A stretch of 64,000 bases of DNA from Paenibacillus sp. V4I7 (GCF_030817275.1 NZ_JAUSZD010000002.1:3596001-3660000), one strand, 5' to 3'. Shown: positions 27,782 to 39,827, counted from the stretch's first letter. Numbers and translations: made by a program. Notes: generated from the letters alone by a model not told the origin.

Positions 27782-29925
27782 GATTCTTCCCTGTCTTTCT
27801 CAGCGAATTGTAAAGGTAATCTTATTTTAATAACGCTACCTCGTTTATCGTCTCTCCTCGCTCTTGCAGAAATCGAACCGCCGTGCGCTTCAACAATGCT
27901 CTTGCATATGGCGAAGCCCAAGCCCTGTGCCGGGGATATTTTGAGTGCGATTTCCTCGATAGAATTTTTCAAATATCCGCTCACTATCGGCTGGAATAAT
28001 GCCTGCCCCTTCATCTGCTATAGTTAGACTTAGCATATCGTGTTCCTTCTCTGCATTAACAATGATTTCGCTTCCTTCACGCGAATACTTGACTGCATTG
28101 CTGATCACATTGATCAGTACTTGTTCAATCAGTACCTCCTCCAGTGGAACGGATGGAAGATCTGGATCCAGATCTATGTTTACTACTCTACTCTGCAGAG
28201 AATCTTTCAACTGCGTTAAGGATACACCCACAACGTCCTCGATCCCACACCACTGCTTATTTAAACGTAACATGCCGCTCTCAATTCGAACCATACCGAG
28301 CAAATTCCCAACGAGTCTATTCATCCGTGTAGAGCCCTCACGAATTGTCAGCAACAGCTCTCGTCGATCTTCAGGACTAAAGACGTTCTCCCCTTCCAGA
28401 AGTGCGGTTACTGAGCCAATGATTGTTGCCAAGGTGTTCGCAATTCGTGAGAAAGCGAGTCCAACAGCGCGGTCCGCAGTTTTTCCGACTCCGCGGTCAA
28501 TTGCGCCACCTTCGCTTCGTTCGCGAGCTTAACGCGAGATATCGCAACGGCCACAAGATCTGAGAGCGCTTCGATGATCCGAATAAGCTCGGGCATATCG
28601 GACATTAATCTATCGCCAACTTGTACAGCGAGCACACCATGTACCTGCTGGTTTGTAGCTAAGGGGACATGAAGATCCGATGATCCACTCAATGTTCGAG
28701 TCCCTCGACCCGCAATCGTATTGTTACTATTAACCTCCAGCGATAGTTAGGTCGGCTTCATCGCTGGCCCAATCCCCACCATCCTTGGAATAGGCTTCTA
28801 CCTGCTGTTCACCCTCCTGGTTTGGCAAAATGATAGCAGCCTTAGCATCAAGCGTATCGGAAACATGCTGAACAATATGCTCCAGCAGAACATCTAAGTC
28901 TGAAATCGCTGTAATCTTGCGAATTAACGCATACAGGGCAGCGGTATTCGCTTCTTTCTTATGTGCTTGTTGGAATTGATTTCTAAGCCTTGAAGCAAGG
29001 TTTGCGGTAAGGCCAGCCACACAAAGGAACACAACGAAGGCCAGGATATAACGCAAATCTGCAACCGTTAGACTGAGAGTAGGTGGAACAAAGAAGAAAT
29101 CAAAAGCCAAAACACCTAATCCCGCAGCAAAAAAAGAGGGTCCCCTCCCGCACCGAACCGCACTAAACAGAACAGGGAATAAGTAGAGGAGATATTGACT
29201 AATCAAAGAAACCATCAAAACCTTTTAAAAATATTGTCAATAGGACAATAAAAAGAGCAGTCACACCATATTATTTCCAGTTTGCAAGTTCACTTTTTTG
29301 ATTTTCCATAGGCTTATTTCACCCTATTTCTCGAAGTTTGCCACGAGTCATAATCTGCAACAATGAGCACATCCATTGCTCTTGCATACGGCAAAAGTTT
29401 TTTGACAATAGCGTCTTTCCAAACGATAATTTGCGTAACTCCAGCTTCTCTTGCGTTGGATACAAAAACGCGTGGTATTTGGTTGCGATTCACTACCGCT
29501 TGATTGGAGAACTCACCTCCCAAGCGAAATGTCAGCTTCTCTATAACCTCCAGCTCAGGCTTCCACTCGTCGGCATGCCTGGCCGCAACAAAGCATACGT
29601 GCCAAGCTGCTTTAAGGCGATGAGTAATGCGAAACCCCCGCCGGATTAAGCGATCGGCTTGCGAGATATCTGTGATGCACACGTAAATAACTTCTTTTCG
29701 TCGCCATGGACCACGTAATGAGTTTTTACGCTCCATCGATTCCAAACGTTCATCAACATCATCCGCGATTTCACGCAGTGCTAATTCCCGCAGGGCGATG
29801 AGATTCCCCGTCTTAAAAAAATTATTTAACGCCTGATCTACTTTGACCATCGCATAAATTTTGCCGTCTCTCATTCGAAGCTGTAGCGCTAGCTGTCTAA
29901 TGACACAAATGTGCCTCCATAAATG
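27778..29925 (-). pseudogene. kdpD: kdpD sensor kinase, broken and 5'-truncated
   Basis: Pieces in successive frames align in order with KdpD: the universal-stress-like segment (29925-29314, ALNNFFKTGNLIALRELALRE, VYVCITD-like), membrane segments and GAF part (29218-28730, FSAVRCGRGPSFFAAGLGVLAFDFFFVPP), linker and H-box (28692-28408, DSLSHELRTP), and the ATPase domain (N box NVISNAVKYSREG, GTGLGL, CKSIVEAHGG) to 27778. At least four frameshifts and a deletion near 29220-29310 break it. The 5' kinase-sensor part is replaced by an IS3 remnant. Its stop overlaps the kdpE start as in intact operons. Confidence 0.9.
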
Positions 29926-30460
29926 AACAAATAACCCATAAACGGATGCTTCGTGTAAAGCTCATCGATCCGGTGTTTGAGGCGGATTTCCTCCGGGGAT
30001 GGAGGAACCGGCTTGTAATAAAGGCTAGAGCAGTTCAAGCTAAGTAGATCCGCTTGCACCAGGATAGCGTGTTCGGGGCAGTCCCATTCCAACAGATCGA
30101 TTCGTTCCTCTCGGGAAAGATTAGAGGCCAGATTTTTTTTTTGAGCCACGACAATTGGGTAGTCAACTTGCCAACTTCGCCGTAGAGTTCATCGATTTGC
30201 TGTTCGTAGTCTTGTTTCATTTTCATGATGCCTTTACGATCATCGACAAACAATTGTGAGCGGTTTTGGACCACCTCTAGTTTCCATCGGTTGAGGACAT
30301 TCGTATGAATACCCTCTTCGGCTGCGAGCTGTGATAATAATGTCTTTTCTTCTTTCAAAATTTCCAGTACCAACCGGGCTTTTTCCTCTGGGCTGAACTT
30401 CCTTCTTGGACCTGTCATACAACAAAGAAGCTCCTTTTTTACTGTCTAAATTATATGTAC
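29926..30460 (-). mobile_element. IS3-family insertion sequence remnant
   Basis: OrfA starts at 30418 (MTGPRRKFSPEEKARLVLEI, helix-turn-helix type). At an A10 slippery run near 30130-30139 it passes to an OrfB frame. OrfB gives LASNLSREERIDL and RIDELYTKHPFMGY and stops there; the rest of OrfB with its DDE core is missing. The remnant truncates kdpD. The break is at about 29925. Confidence 0.8.
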
Positions 30461-30847
30461 CATTATATTGGAAAGATTATGCTTCCAATTTACAATGGCA
30501 AACTTATGCTTCGTAATACAAAAAGCCCTTGAAAATCAAGGACCTTTGATTAAGAAAAATTCAATTTGTGTTCAGACTTATTTCTATTTCTCTGGGACAA
30601 TTAAAATGAGTTCCGCATCAGTAGCAATAGTACAAGACCTATTCAAAGCATAGGAATGAATTGCCCTCGTATTCTACGAGTTCTAATTACCCATGATATA
30701 AGTGAACATCGTACATCAGCGATCGAAAAAATGCTGAAATTGATGCAAATCATAAACGGATTAACAAAGATACCTTTCTTCGTTTGCAATCAACTCAAGA
30801 TAGTTTATAGGCATAATAGCTACTTATCCGTTAGCCTCACATGGATC
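30461..30847. other. interval without recognisable genes
   Basis: AT-rich. Open frames lack ribosome binding sites and family signatures. The only notable item is CTGTCTAAATTAT at 30442-30454, repeated at 31750-31762 on the far side of the recombinase gene. Confidence 0.6.
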
Positions 30848-31690
30848 CTAAAAATAACGTCGATACAATTCTCTCCGTCGTTCACCCCTCAACTGGGCAT
30901 AAATCTGAGTGGTTGATGCTTTTTCATGCCCAAGCATCCCTTGTATAAACTCCAATGGTGCACCGTTATCTAACAGTTGACAAGCATAGGTATGTCGAAA
31001 ACGATGTGGGTATACATTTGCAGCTACTTCACCTCGCGCTGCCAACAGTTTTATTGAGTGACGGATCGTTGGGATACTCAAACGGCGGATAGGATGACTT
31101 TCGGTGACGAACAACGCTTTACTGGAATCCCCACGACTCTCAAGGTATCTTTTTAACCATACCTTGCACTCTGTCGTAAAATATACCTCCCTTTGTTTGG
31201 ATCCCTTACCATTTACAATTACCGAGCAGTTTTCCCAGTTGATGTCTTCAATATTTAATTTCTGTACTTCACCGACGCGGCAACCCGTACAATACAGAAA
31301 TTCTAGAAGAGCATGATCACGTGGTGAATGACATGAAATCTTTAAATGGATAACATCTTCTTCAATCAGAAATTTGGGAATTCGTTTATCCATTTTTGGT
31401 TCTCTCAACTTTAGGGATGGATTTTTAGGAATATGGCCTTCTTCAAAAGCAAAACGAAAAAGAGAACGCACAATACGGATCCGATGTCCTAAACTACTTG
31501 GCTTTAATCGCTCTGTTTGTTTGGCCAAATAGTCTTTTAGCAGATTTAAAGATACCTCCTCGAGTTCGAGATTACCCATTTCGCGAATCAACATCTTTAA
31601 CTGAAGAAAGTAAGCTTTTAATGTGTGAGGACTGTACCCTAATATTCGTTTATCGGCTTCATACAGCATCCATAACTCGTCTAATTTCAT
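30848..31690 (-). CDS. XerC/D-type tyrosine recombinase
   Basis: 280 residues from ATG 31690 (GGAGGG upstream; a start at 31705 adds five residues). An N-terminal SAM-like domain (YSPHTLKAYFLQLKMLIREM) precedes the catalytic domain with CTGCRVGEVQKL (Arg I), HRFRHTYACQLL (H-x-x-R), LGHEKASTTQIYA (GH and Tyr) and a basic C-terminus. All five catalytic residues are present. It lacks a visible extra helix before the second patch that marks integron integrases. It stands next to the left-most site of the cassette-like array, so a role there is possible but unproven. Confidence 0.88.
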   Translation of the reverse strand: MKLDELWMLYEADKRILGYSPHTLKAYFLQLKMLIREMGNLELEEVSLNLLKDYLAKQTERLKPSSLGHRIRIVRSLFRFAFEEGHIPKNPSLKLREPKMDKRIPKFLIEEDVIHLKISCHSPRDHALLEFLYCTGCRVGEVQKLNIEDINWENCSVIVNGKGSKQREVYFTTECKVWLKRYLESRGDSSKALFVTESHPIRRLSIPTIRHSIKLLAARGEVAANVYPHRFRHTYACQLLDNGAPLEFIQGMLGHEKASTTQIYAQLRGERRRELYRRYF

Positions 31691-31950
31691 AGCAAAACCC
31701 TCCAATTCATCTAATAATTCTAGCTTTACTAGAATCGGGAGGATTTAATCTGTCTAAATTATCTTTTTCAAAATAATTAAGATAACACGCTGATTGAATC
31801 TAAGTGCCCATGAGCTTAATTGACAAAATCTTAGCAAAATAGTCGAACCAGACTATTAAAATTATTTCATAACTTCTTAAGTGCTATTGTAAATAATTTC
31901 ATGTTTATGAAATAATGTAATAGATAATTATTTCATTAAGGGAGATAACA

Positions 31951-32148
31951 ATGCCAAAACAACGTCAACTAATAGAACCTTCAGACTTTGAACGAATGCG
32001 TGTATTTCAGCAGCCAATCTCGATCTATTTACAAGGTGAACTTATTGGTGAGAATGTAATAATTGAAACTCATGATGAAGAAATTGTATTAAGCACCGTC
32101 GGAGAAAGGTTCGTTAAGGCAAGTTGTCAATTTCTTATTAAAAGATAA
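31951..32148 (+). CDS. small protein of unknown function
   Basis: 65 residues, AAGGGAG 6 nt before the ATG, with a beta-rich pattern (ISIYLQGELIGENVIIETHDEEIVLS). The promoter region contains the palindrome ATTTCATGTTTATGAAAT at 31899-31916, a possible operator. It ends in a strong terminator. No family recognised. Confidence 0.6.
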   Translation: MPKQRQLIEPSDFERMRVFQQPISIYLQGELIGENVIIETHDEEIVLSTVGERFVKASCQFLIKR

Positions 32149-32203
32149 TTCCAATACCATACTCATAGTCATGAATATAGTTATCACTAAGAAGAATAAA
32201 CGT

Positions 32204-32249
32204 AATAATAAAAGGTCAGTCTGCTGAAGCAAACTGACCTTTTATTATT
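32204..32249. terminator. perfect 17-bp-stem terminator
   Basis: AATAATAAAAGGTCAGT pairs exactly with ACTGACCTTTTATTATT around a 12-nt loop. A/T ends make it bidirectional. It immediately precedes the first cassette-type site. Confidence 0.88.
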
Positions 32250-32250
32250 C

Positions 32251-32278
32251 AACTATAGTGTCCCGTTAGCGGAATGAC
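32251..32278 (+). repeat. attC-like site 1 (one end)
   Basis: ACTATAGTGTCCCGTTAGCGGAATGA with the same left arm (CTATNGTT-like) as later sites. Left-most copy seen. Confidence 0.6.
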
Positions 32279-32339
32279 CTGTTGTTATTAGACGATGGTG
32301 CGGTTCAGCTTATCGAGGCTATCGGCATATTATCACCGG

Positions 32340-32363
32340 GCTGCCTATATGGCAGCTTTTTTT
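32340..32363 (+). terminator. hairpin with T-run
   Basis: GCTGCC/GGCAGC stem and TTTTTTT, within the gene-free 32149-32545 interval next to site 1. The GGCAGCC word recurs in other site hairpins, so it may belong to the site. Confidence 0.5.
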
Positions 32364-32545
32364 AAAATTTCTTTTAACTATTGCCCCTTAATGTCACTTG
32401 TGTTAAACCAACTGCAACTCCAAAGTCATCCATACCAACTGGGAAATTAATCTGTTTTTTATGTTGACGGCAACATATTTAAATGTTATCTTTTGTTTAA
32501 TCGAATATGTTGACGACCACACAATTGAAAGGAGGGATGAAACTA

Positions 32546-33013
32546 TTGAAGAAAAACATCAATAACGAAGCCATTGAAAATGAAATCAGTTCGGTAACGC
32601 ATTTTCCCGTAAGCTTCTCTATATTCAGCATGGCTCGTTCACATCATAGAAATGCAGGACAGCTGCTTCGAGAAGCAGGCCTATACCCAGGGCAGGAACT
32701 CGTACTGATGCAGTTGTGGCACCGAGACAGCCAATCACAGAATAGTCTTTCAAGGTCGCTACGCCTTGATCACTCGACAATAGCTAAATCCGTTCGTCGT
32801 TTGGAAGATGCGGGGCTGGTCACCTGCAGCCGCTCCCAGGAAGATAAACGCGTAACCATCGTATCGCTCACTCAAACAGGGCGTGAAGTTGAACCCAGAG
32901 TGATTCAGGCTTGGAGCAAGCTGGAAGAGATCACAACGAAAGTTCTCAATGACGAAGAAAAAATACAGTTTGTAGCTCTGGCACAAAAAATAGCCGCTTC
33001 TTTAGAAACTTAA
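32546..33013 (+). CDS. MarR-family transcriptional regulator
   Basis: 155 residues from TTG 32546, chosen because GGAGG lies 10 nt upstream; the ATG at 32537 is too close to it. A winged helix-turn-helix is clear: GLYPGQELVLMQLW, QNSLSRSLRLDHSTIAKSVRRLEDAGLVTCSRSQEDKRVTIVSLT. MarR proteins usually repress a neighbouring gene and release DNA on binding a small aromatic or oxidised molecule. It is followed 44 bp later by an oxidoreductase gene it probably controls. Plus strand, unlike most of the array. Confidence 0.88.
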   Translation: MKKNINNEAIENEISSVTHFPVSFSIFSMARSHHRNAGQLLREAGLYPGQELVLMQLWHRDSQSQNSLSRSLRLDHSTIAKSVRRLEDAGLVTCSRSQEDKRVTIVSLTQTGREVEPRVIQAWSKLEEITTKVLNDEEKIQFVALAQKIAASLET

Positions 33014-33057
33014 CTGTAAATTTTTAAAAAATGATGAGTGATAAAGGAGAGATAAGC

Positions 33058-33996
33058 ATGTCTAATAAGTCGATGCAAGCCATTCTGGTCAATGAATATG
33101 GTGGTCCAAATGTCTTAAAGGTAGAAACAGTTGAACGCCCCCAACAGCAAACGGATGAAGTGCTCGTTCGCATCGTATATGCTACGATTATTCCGCTAGA
33201 CTATAAAATCCGTAACGGTTGGCTTCAAGAAGTTTTTCCTGTAACCCTCCCCTACATTCCTGGATTTTACGCTTCCGGAGTTGTCGAAGAAGTAGGGCAA
33301 GGTGTAACGGATTTCAAGCCCGGTGATCGCATTTTTGGTAGTATTAGAGGAGCCTACTCAGAATATGGCATTGCGAAAGTCCAGGAATTAGTTAAGATGC
33401 CCGATATTCTCACCTTTGAAGATGCAGCAACGATTAAAGCAGGAGCCGAAACGGCTTGGAAAGCGTTGTTCACTGAAGGTGAACTCCGGTCTGACCAAAC
33501 TGTTCTCATTCATGCTGCAGCAGGCGGCGTTGGACAGTTTGCCGTTCAGCTGGGCAAATGGAAGGGAGCAACCGTGATCGCTACGGCTTCAACCTCTAAC
33601 ATGGACTTCGTCAAGTCTTTGGGTGCGGATCAAGTCATCGATTATACCATGACGGCTTTCGAAGACGTCGTCAAAGAAGTGGATCTGGTCGTCGATTCCA
33701 TTGGAGGCGAGACCGAGAATCGATCATGGGCCGTTCTGAAGAAGGGAGGAATTCTCGTCTCTTTGACTCAGGATCCATCTCAAGAGAACGCTCAAAAGTA
33801 TGGCGTTACAGCTAAATTTAACACCAAATTCCCAACATACGCGAATCTGCAGACCTTAACGGAATTAATTGCCGACGGTACGATTAAAGCAGCGATTGAT
33901 TCCATATTCCCGCTAAACCAAGCTAATAAAGCACTGGAGAAAAGCGAAGCAAGACATGGACGCGGAAGAATTTTGCTGCACATAAACTCAATCTAA
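33058..33996 (+). CDS. zinc-independent MDR/quinone oxidoreductase-like NADPH dehydrogenase
   Basis: 312 residues from ATG 33058 (AAAGGAGAG upstream). GroES-like N-domain (VVEEVGQGVTDFKPGDRIFG) and Rossmann domain with HAAAGGVGQFAVQLGK, the nucleotide-binding signature of the quinone reductase branch of medium-chain dehydrogenases. No catalytic zinc cysteines are seen. Such enzymes reduce quinones or enones and often belong to a MarR regulon, as the adjacent gene suggests. Terminator follows at 34041. Confidence 0.88.
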   Translation: MSNKSMQAILVNEYGGPNVLKVETVERPQQQTDEVLVRIVYATIIPLDYKIRNGWLQEVFPVTLPYIPGFYASGVVEEVGQGVTDFKPGDRIFGSIRGAYSEYGIAKVQELVKMPDILTFEDAATIKAGAETAWKALFTEGELRSDQTVLIHAAAGGVGQFAVQLGKWKGATVIATASTSNMDFVKSLGADQVIDYTMTAFEDVVKEVDLVVDSIGGETENRSWAVLKKGGILVSLTQDPSQENAQKYGVTAKFNTKFPTYANLQTLTELIADGTIKAAIDSIFPLNQANKALEKSEARHGRGRILLHINSI

Positions 33997-34040
33997 CAAC
34001 AACATGTATGAAATAGAAGTTTGGATATTAAAACACGAGA

Positions 34041-34076
34041 GCAACACGAGTGTATACCACACTAAGTGTTGTTTTC
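34041..34076 (+). terminator. terminator of the MarR-dehydrogenase operon
   Basis: CAACAC/GTGTTG and AGTGT/ACACT stems followed by TTTTC. Confidence 0.7.
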
Positions 34077-34185
34077 TTCATTCACATAAAACTATTCTGG
34101 CTAGTCGTATTGTTAGGTCACTTCCCCCAAGAAAATTTTTCATCTTCACTTATGGTATGGTTCACCGGAATTAATCTTCAACTAA

Positions 34186-36117
<1,932 letters not shown>

Positions 36118-36135
36118 TGCCCGTTAGCTTAATGA
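36118..36135 (+). repeat. attC-like site 2 (interrupted by intron A1)
   Basis: TGCCCGTTAGCTTAATGACC directly abuts the 5' end of intron A1. No second motif was found to its right. Confidence 0.75.
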
Positions 36136-36300
36136 CCAGACCAGTCTAATACTTATTTCCTAGTCTACGACCAAGCCCCTGTAATGAAGCTGTGGCGAGT
36201 ATGATGGGCATAAAAAAGCACCATCTAATAATGATGCTTGACGGTGTTGCACCGCGACATGCTATGTATATGGAACTTCTCTTTTATATGAACCCTGATT

Positions 36301-36519
36301 TCAAGTTCCACGAGTGACCCACACCTTATATATAAATTTGCCTTCAGACCAAACTTTGTCAGCATGAGCATGGAATCGTTCTATGTTAGTTAAGTAAAAA
36401 GCCAATACATATGCGACTTTCTCGTCAGGAGTTGTATATCCATCAAACGCACCCATATTTATGTCATTACTTATAGAATGCCCCCATTCTTCTGCCTCCC
36501 AAAGAGTAAGACCGGTCTT
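36301..36519 (-). pseudogene. 5'-truncated gene fragment of unknown function
   Basis: An open frame from 36519 to the stop at 36301 encodes LWEAEEWGHSISNDINMGAF, VAYVLAFYLTNIERFHAHAD and KVWVTRGT. It has protein-like composition but no start codon or ribosome binding site, and a stop precedes it. Probably the tail of a cassette gene. Confidence 0.5.
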
Positions 36520-36563
36520 TCACCGGCTAGAAGATGCGTGCTTAGCTGGGTACGCCATAAAAG

Positions 36564-36593
36564 AAAAAGTGTCACAAATTGATGACACTTTTT
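36564..36593. terminator. terminator of the DUF218 gene
   Basis: AAAAAGTGTCA pairs with TGACACTTTTT around 8 nt, 26 bp past the stop codon. Confidence 0.85.
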
Positions 36594-36618
36594 ATCGTAG
36601 AATTATTCGAACAAACGA

Positions 36619-37305
36619 CTAGAAATATTCTTCTACAGAGTTTTCAAGCCCCTCAATTTGCTTTTCCAAAGGGGTAATATCTCCCTTTCTGCTATAACAA
36701 GCTATACGCAAATACTCTCCAAAGACCAGCGAACGATTCTTTGCTGTTTCCATCCAATTGTCTCTTGTCATGACAGGCTCATCATCACCGAAATTAGTAT
36801 CGAAAGGAAAGGGTATAAATATAAGGTGCGAAGGCATGTGTTTTGTTAAAATTCGCCATTGTCTTCCAGCACCGTAGCTTTTAGTGATAAATAATAAACT
36901 ATTTATTCTTCTGAAATCGAATACCTCCTTAGCAAATAATATATCCTCTAAAGAATTTTTAGAGCGATCTTGATATACAATAGCACTCTCCGGCACACCT
37001 TTTGATACCAAAAACGACACAATCACCCCTGCCTGGGGTACATCACCATGTTTCCAAGAAGGGTGAACCATGCCCCATGTACTTGAATTACCTGTAATGA
37101 TTATCTTTTCACCTAAGTTTCTTTGATAAGCTTCCAATGGCTTTTCAAAGTTGCCAGGATGTGATCCTCCAAATACAAAAATCGCATCGCACGGCGATGG
37201 CTCTTGTAATTCAAGAAAGCAAATGTCAGTGATTTCTTGAATTTGTCTATCATTTAGAATGGGTACTTCTGGGTATTTAGGAACAGGTTTCTTGATACTA
37301 TTCAC
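36619..37305 (-). CDS. YdcF/SanA-like DUF218 protein
   Basis: 228 residues from GTG 37305 (AAGGGG just upstream). Typical DUF218 features: CDAIFVFGGSHPGNFEKPLEAYQ, EKIIITGNSS, DRSKNSLEDILFAKEV (conserved NTxE-like helix) and LLFITKSYGAGRQWR. No N-terminal membrane anchor, unlike SanA. The family is Rossmann-like with unclear biochemistry, linked to envelope and vancomycin phenotypes in other bacteria. It sits alone on the minus strand between site 2 and intron B1. Confidence 0.8.
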   Translation of the reverse strand: MNSIKKPVPKYPEVPILNDRQIQEITDICFLELQEPSPCDAIFVFGGSHPGNFEKPLEAYQRNLGEKIIITGNSSTWGMVHPSWKHGDVPQAGVIVSFLVSKGVPESAIVYQDRSKNSLEDILFAKEVFDFRRINSLLFITKSYGAGRQWRILTKHMPSHLIFIPFPFDTNFGDDEPVMTRDNWMETAKNRSLVFGEYLRIACYSRKGDITPLEKQIEGLENSVEEYF

Positions 37306-37513
37306 CCCTTAACTTCTGTAGTTCATTAAGTTATATGAATCTAAATATTTTTTATTCATTTTTGGTAAAATATCCAATTTTCAAGTCGTAGAACTAATCT
37401 AAGTTTTATTATCAAGTTGTATAAGTTCAACTTTTCTAGAGTTAACGGCTTCCAGTGAATTCATTGTTGTTTCACAATGAGTTCCCATCGTTTAAATATT
37501 GAATTCGGAATAG

Positions 37514-37908
37514 CTAGATCCTCCGAATGTGTTTACTTCCCCTGAATGCAGAACAAACTCGTATAAATAACCGCGGCAAACAATGTTCCATAACCGCCGA
37601 TTCGGTTCGAGAGACAGTCCGTGTTCTCAGTTTCGTATTTTCACTTTCTAAATAATTTACCTTCAATATTAATTGGTCTAGCGTATTCCTTTGCTCCTGT
37701 AAGAACGTTAGAAAATGATCCCAATCTTTATTAAAATTAGATGGTTTTTCAGGAGCGTTTGCTATTGTTACAAAAACTTCATTACGTTTTTTATTCAGAT
37801 TCCTACTTTCTTTCGCTTGTTTAATATCATTCTCATAGTATTTTCTAAGTTCCTTATTCCATCTAAAGCCACACGCAGCCGCGGTGGAGGCCACTGAAGA
37901 ACTTACTG
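37514..37908 (-). pseudogene. RsfA-like regulator fragment, N-terminus removed at intron B1
   Basis: The frame is open from the intron edge at 37908; a GTG at 37894 could serve as a start. TAAACGFRWNKELRKYYENDIKQAK matches the second half of the Myb-like domain of RsfA-type prespore regulators (AACGFRWN signature). A coiled-coil segment (LDQLILKVNYLESENTKLRTR) follows, as in that family. The first DNA-binding helix region is missing. The last 25 residues look atypical. A gene remnant joined to the intron by recombination is the simplest reading. Confidence 0.7.
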
Positions 37909-39827
37909 TAGAGTGGAGGGCAGGTCCCCCTGTCCCCCCTCATCAAACCGTACGAGCGGTTTTCCCGCATACGGCTTTCCGATGTTCTTCACCTTGTGCA
38001 GTATAGCTACCCCAAGCACTAACTCGTTTCAGTCCTATACGTCCGAGAACTTCTGCTACCTTTCTCGGGTGCAGATGATTTCGTTTGTGTTTCTTGTTCC
38101 AGTACAGTGTCAATCTCCCGATGATATACCAGTCCACTTTTGTTAGGAACTTATTGCTCATGCCTGGATCTACGCTCCCGTAATAGTTCTTCCAACCTTG
38201 TATGATGGGATTGAGCTTGTCCACCATTTGTTTAGGCGACCAGTAGAGCAGCGATCGTGGGCCAGTTACTTCCTTCACCTTAGCACGCATCTTCTTCGCC
38301 GCTTTCTTGGAAGGAAAGCTACGAAGGTCATAGAATTTCCCTGTCTTAAACAACCTTGGCATGCGGCGGTGATGGAATCCAAGAAAGTCGAATCCTTCCT
38401 CGTCCATCCACACGTTCACTAACTTGGACTTGTCCGTATTCATCGACAGCTCCAATTTTTGGAAGACTGCCTTAAGCACCTGAATGGCTTCAAGAGCGTG
38501 GGTCTTTTGCCTGCACAAAATGACTAGATCATCGGCATATCGCACCAATGTGCCAATATGAGAGAATTGTTTCTCCCATATTGAATCGAGATAGTTTAGG
38601 TAGATGTTCGCAAGTAACGGGGAAATAACCCCACCTTGTGGGCTGCCGATTTCCGTGTCATGGAACAGGCCTTCTTCCATGACGCCGGCTTTCAGCCAAT
38701 TTCGAATGAGTTTTAATACTCTTCGATCGCTAACACGTTGTTCCAGAAGTTTGAGCAATTTGGCATGCGGGATGTTGTTAAAATACCCTGTGATGTCTAC
38801 ATCCACCACCCAGTACACTCTCCCGTAATTTACCGTCTTGCGAATCTCCTCGATCGCTTGTCTTGCGCTTCGTTTCGGCCGAAACCCGAACGAGCAATCT
38901 TTGAAATCCGCCTCGAAGATCGCCTCTAGGATTATTTTCGCCGCCATTTGTACCAGTCTATCCCGAATTACGGGTATTCCTAACGGACGCGTTTTCCCAT
39001 CGCCTTTCGGTATATCCTTTCTTCGTACTGGCTTGGGACGGTAGGTACCCTCAAGCAACTGTTGTTGCGTGTCTCTCACGAATTGCTCTTCCCCATACTC
39101 CAGTATGATGTACTGAATCGTCACACCGTCGATTCCTGCACTACCTCGATTTGCCTTGACCCGTTTCCATGCTTCCCACATCACATCTGATCTGCTCACT
39201 TTGTCGTACAGAGCATGAAATCTGCGCTTGGTATTTGCCTTCGCCGCAAGGTAGAGGGTTCTTTGAAGTTCTTGAACTTTTACTTTCGTGTAGTTAGCAG
39301 ATTTCACTGCATTCACTCGCTCTTACCTCCATTGATACCCGTGAACAAAGCAAGGGTGCTTCCCTCCCCGAGGTTATGTTGTCCTCGGTTCACAGGTACT
39401 ACTACCCTTTCCGACTCCCTTCTCACCGCTTGCCACTTCATCCTTTGGATTTATAGGTTCGCGCTTTACGACGCTGTCGTGTGAGGTAGGGTCTCCCTAG
39501 TTCCAGACATAACTTTCACTGCATGCCGATCCCCATACACCGGAGAGTTCTTCCGCGTTGCTTCTCCAAGATCTTCGCGCGTTCCGTGGCCTTCGCCATT
39601 CAATACGGGGCTCGGCTCCCTCTTGTCCCTTTAGGGTTCGATATGACGATGCGGCAGGATTCACTTCATGTTACGGCCTGCAGCTTTGCTTCACTCCTAC
39701 TCGGAGTTTTTCACAGGGCTTCACCCTTAGGCTCTCACCACCAGATGCCTGCTAGCTATGAGGCGGCTTGGCCCCTACCTCGATTGGACTTTCACCAACA
39801 AGTTATGACTAGCTTCGCTAGGCGCAC
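37909..39827 (-). mobile_element. group II intron B, copy 1
   Basis: Starts GTGCGCC at 39827 and ends CTCTAC at 37909, by comparison with copy B2 and with intron A. 1919 bp. It is inserted after CAATAGCTCAATA, the inner arm of a cassette site, unlike intron A which inserts after CTAACGGGCA. Its 3' flank is not a site hairpin but a regulator fragment, so one side has been rearranged. Confidence 0.85.
37943..39316 (-). CDS. group II intron reverse transcriptase/maturase (B1)
   Basis: 457 residues, clearly homologous to the A-type protein but distinct. It has GIPVIRDRLVQMA, FGFRPKRSARQAIEEI, SPQGGVISPLLANIYL, YADD and a maturase part with IIQGWKNYYGS. No endonuclease domain. It retains the segment after GIDG (VTIQYIILEYGEE) that is shortened in A1 and A2. 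Ends with KAVCGKTARTV, overlapping domain V as in all copies. Confidence 0.93.
   Translation of the reverse strand: MNAVKSANYTKVKVQELQRTLYLAAKANTKRRFHALYDKVSRSDVMWEAWKRVKANRGSAGIDGVTIQYIILEYGEEQFVRDTQQQLLEGTYRPKPVRRKDIPKGDGKTRPLGIPVIRDRLVQMAAKIILEAIFEADFKDCSFGFRPKRSARQAIEEIRKTVNYGRVYWVVDVDITGYFNNIPHAKLLKLLEQRVSDRRVLKLIRNWLKAGVMEEGLFHDTEIGSPQGGVISPLLANIYLNYLDSIWEKQFSHIGTLVRYADDLVILCRQKTHALEAIQVLKAVFQKLELSMNTDKSKLVNVWMDEEGFDFLGFHHRRMPRLFKTGKFYDLRSFPSKKAAKKMRAKVKEVTGPRSLLYWSPKQMVDKLNPIIQGWKNYYGSVDPGMSNKFLTKVDWYIIGRLTLYWNKKHKRNHLHPRKVAEVLGRIGLKRVSAWGSYTAQGEEHRKAVCGKTARTV

Noticed and set aside
27890..28432. Separate small histidine-kinase genes in 27.8-29.9 kb
   Set aside because: The fragments are consecutive parts of one KdpD in different frames, so one pseudogene is annotated.
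30848..31690. Calling the solo recombinase an integron integrase
   Set aside because: No visible IntI-specific extra helix, and it is at the distal end relative to the cassette reading direction.
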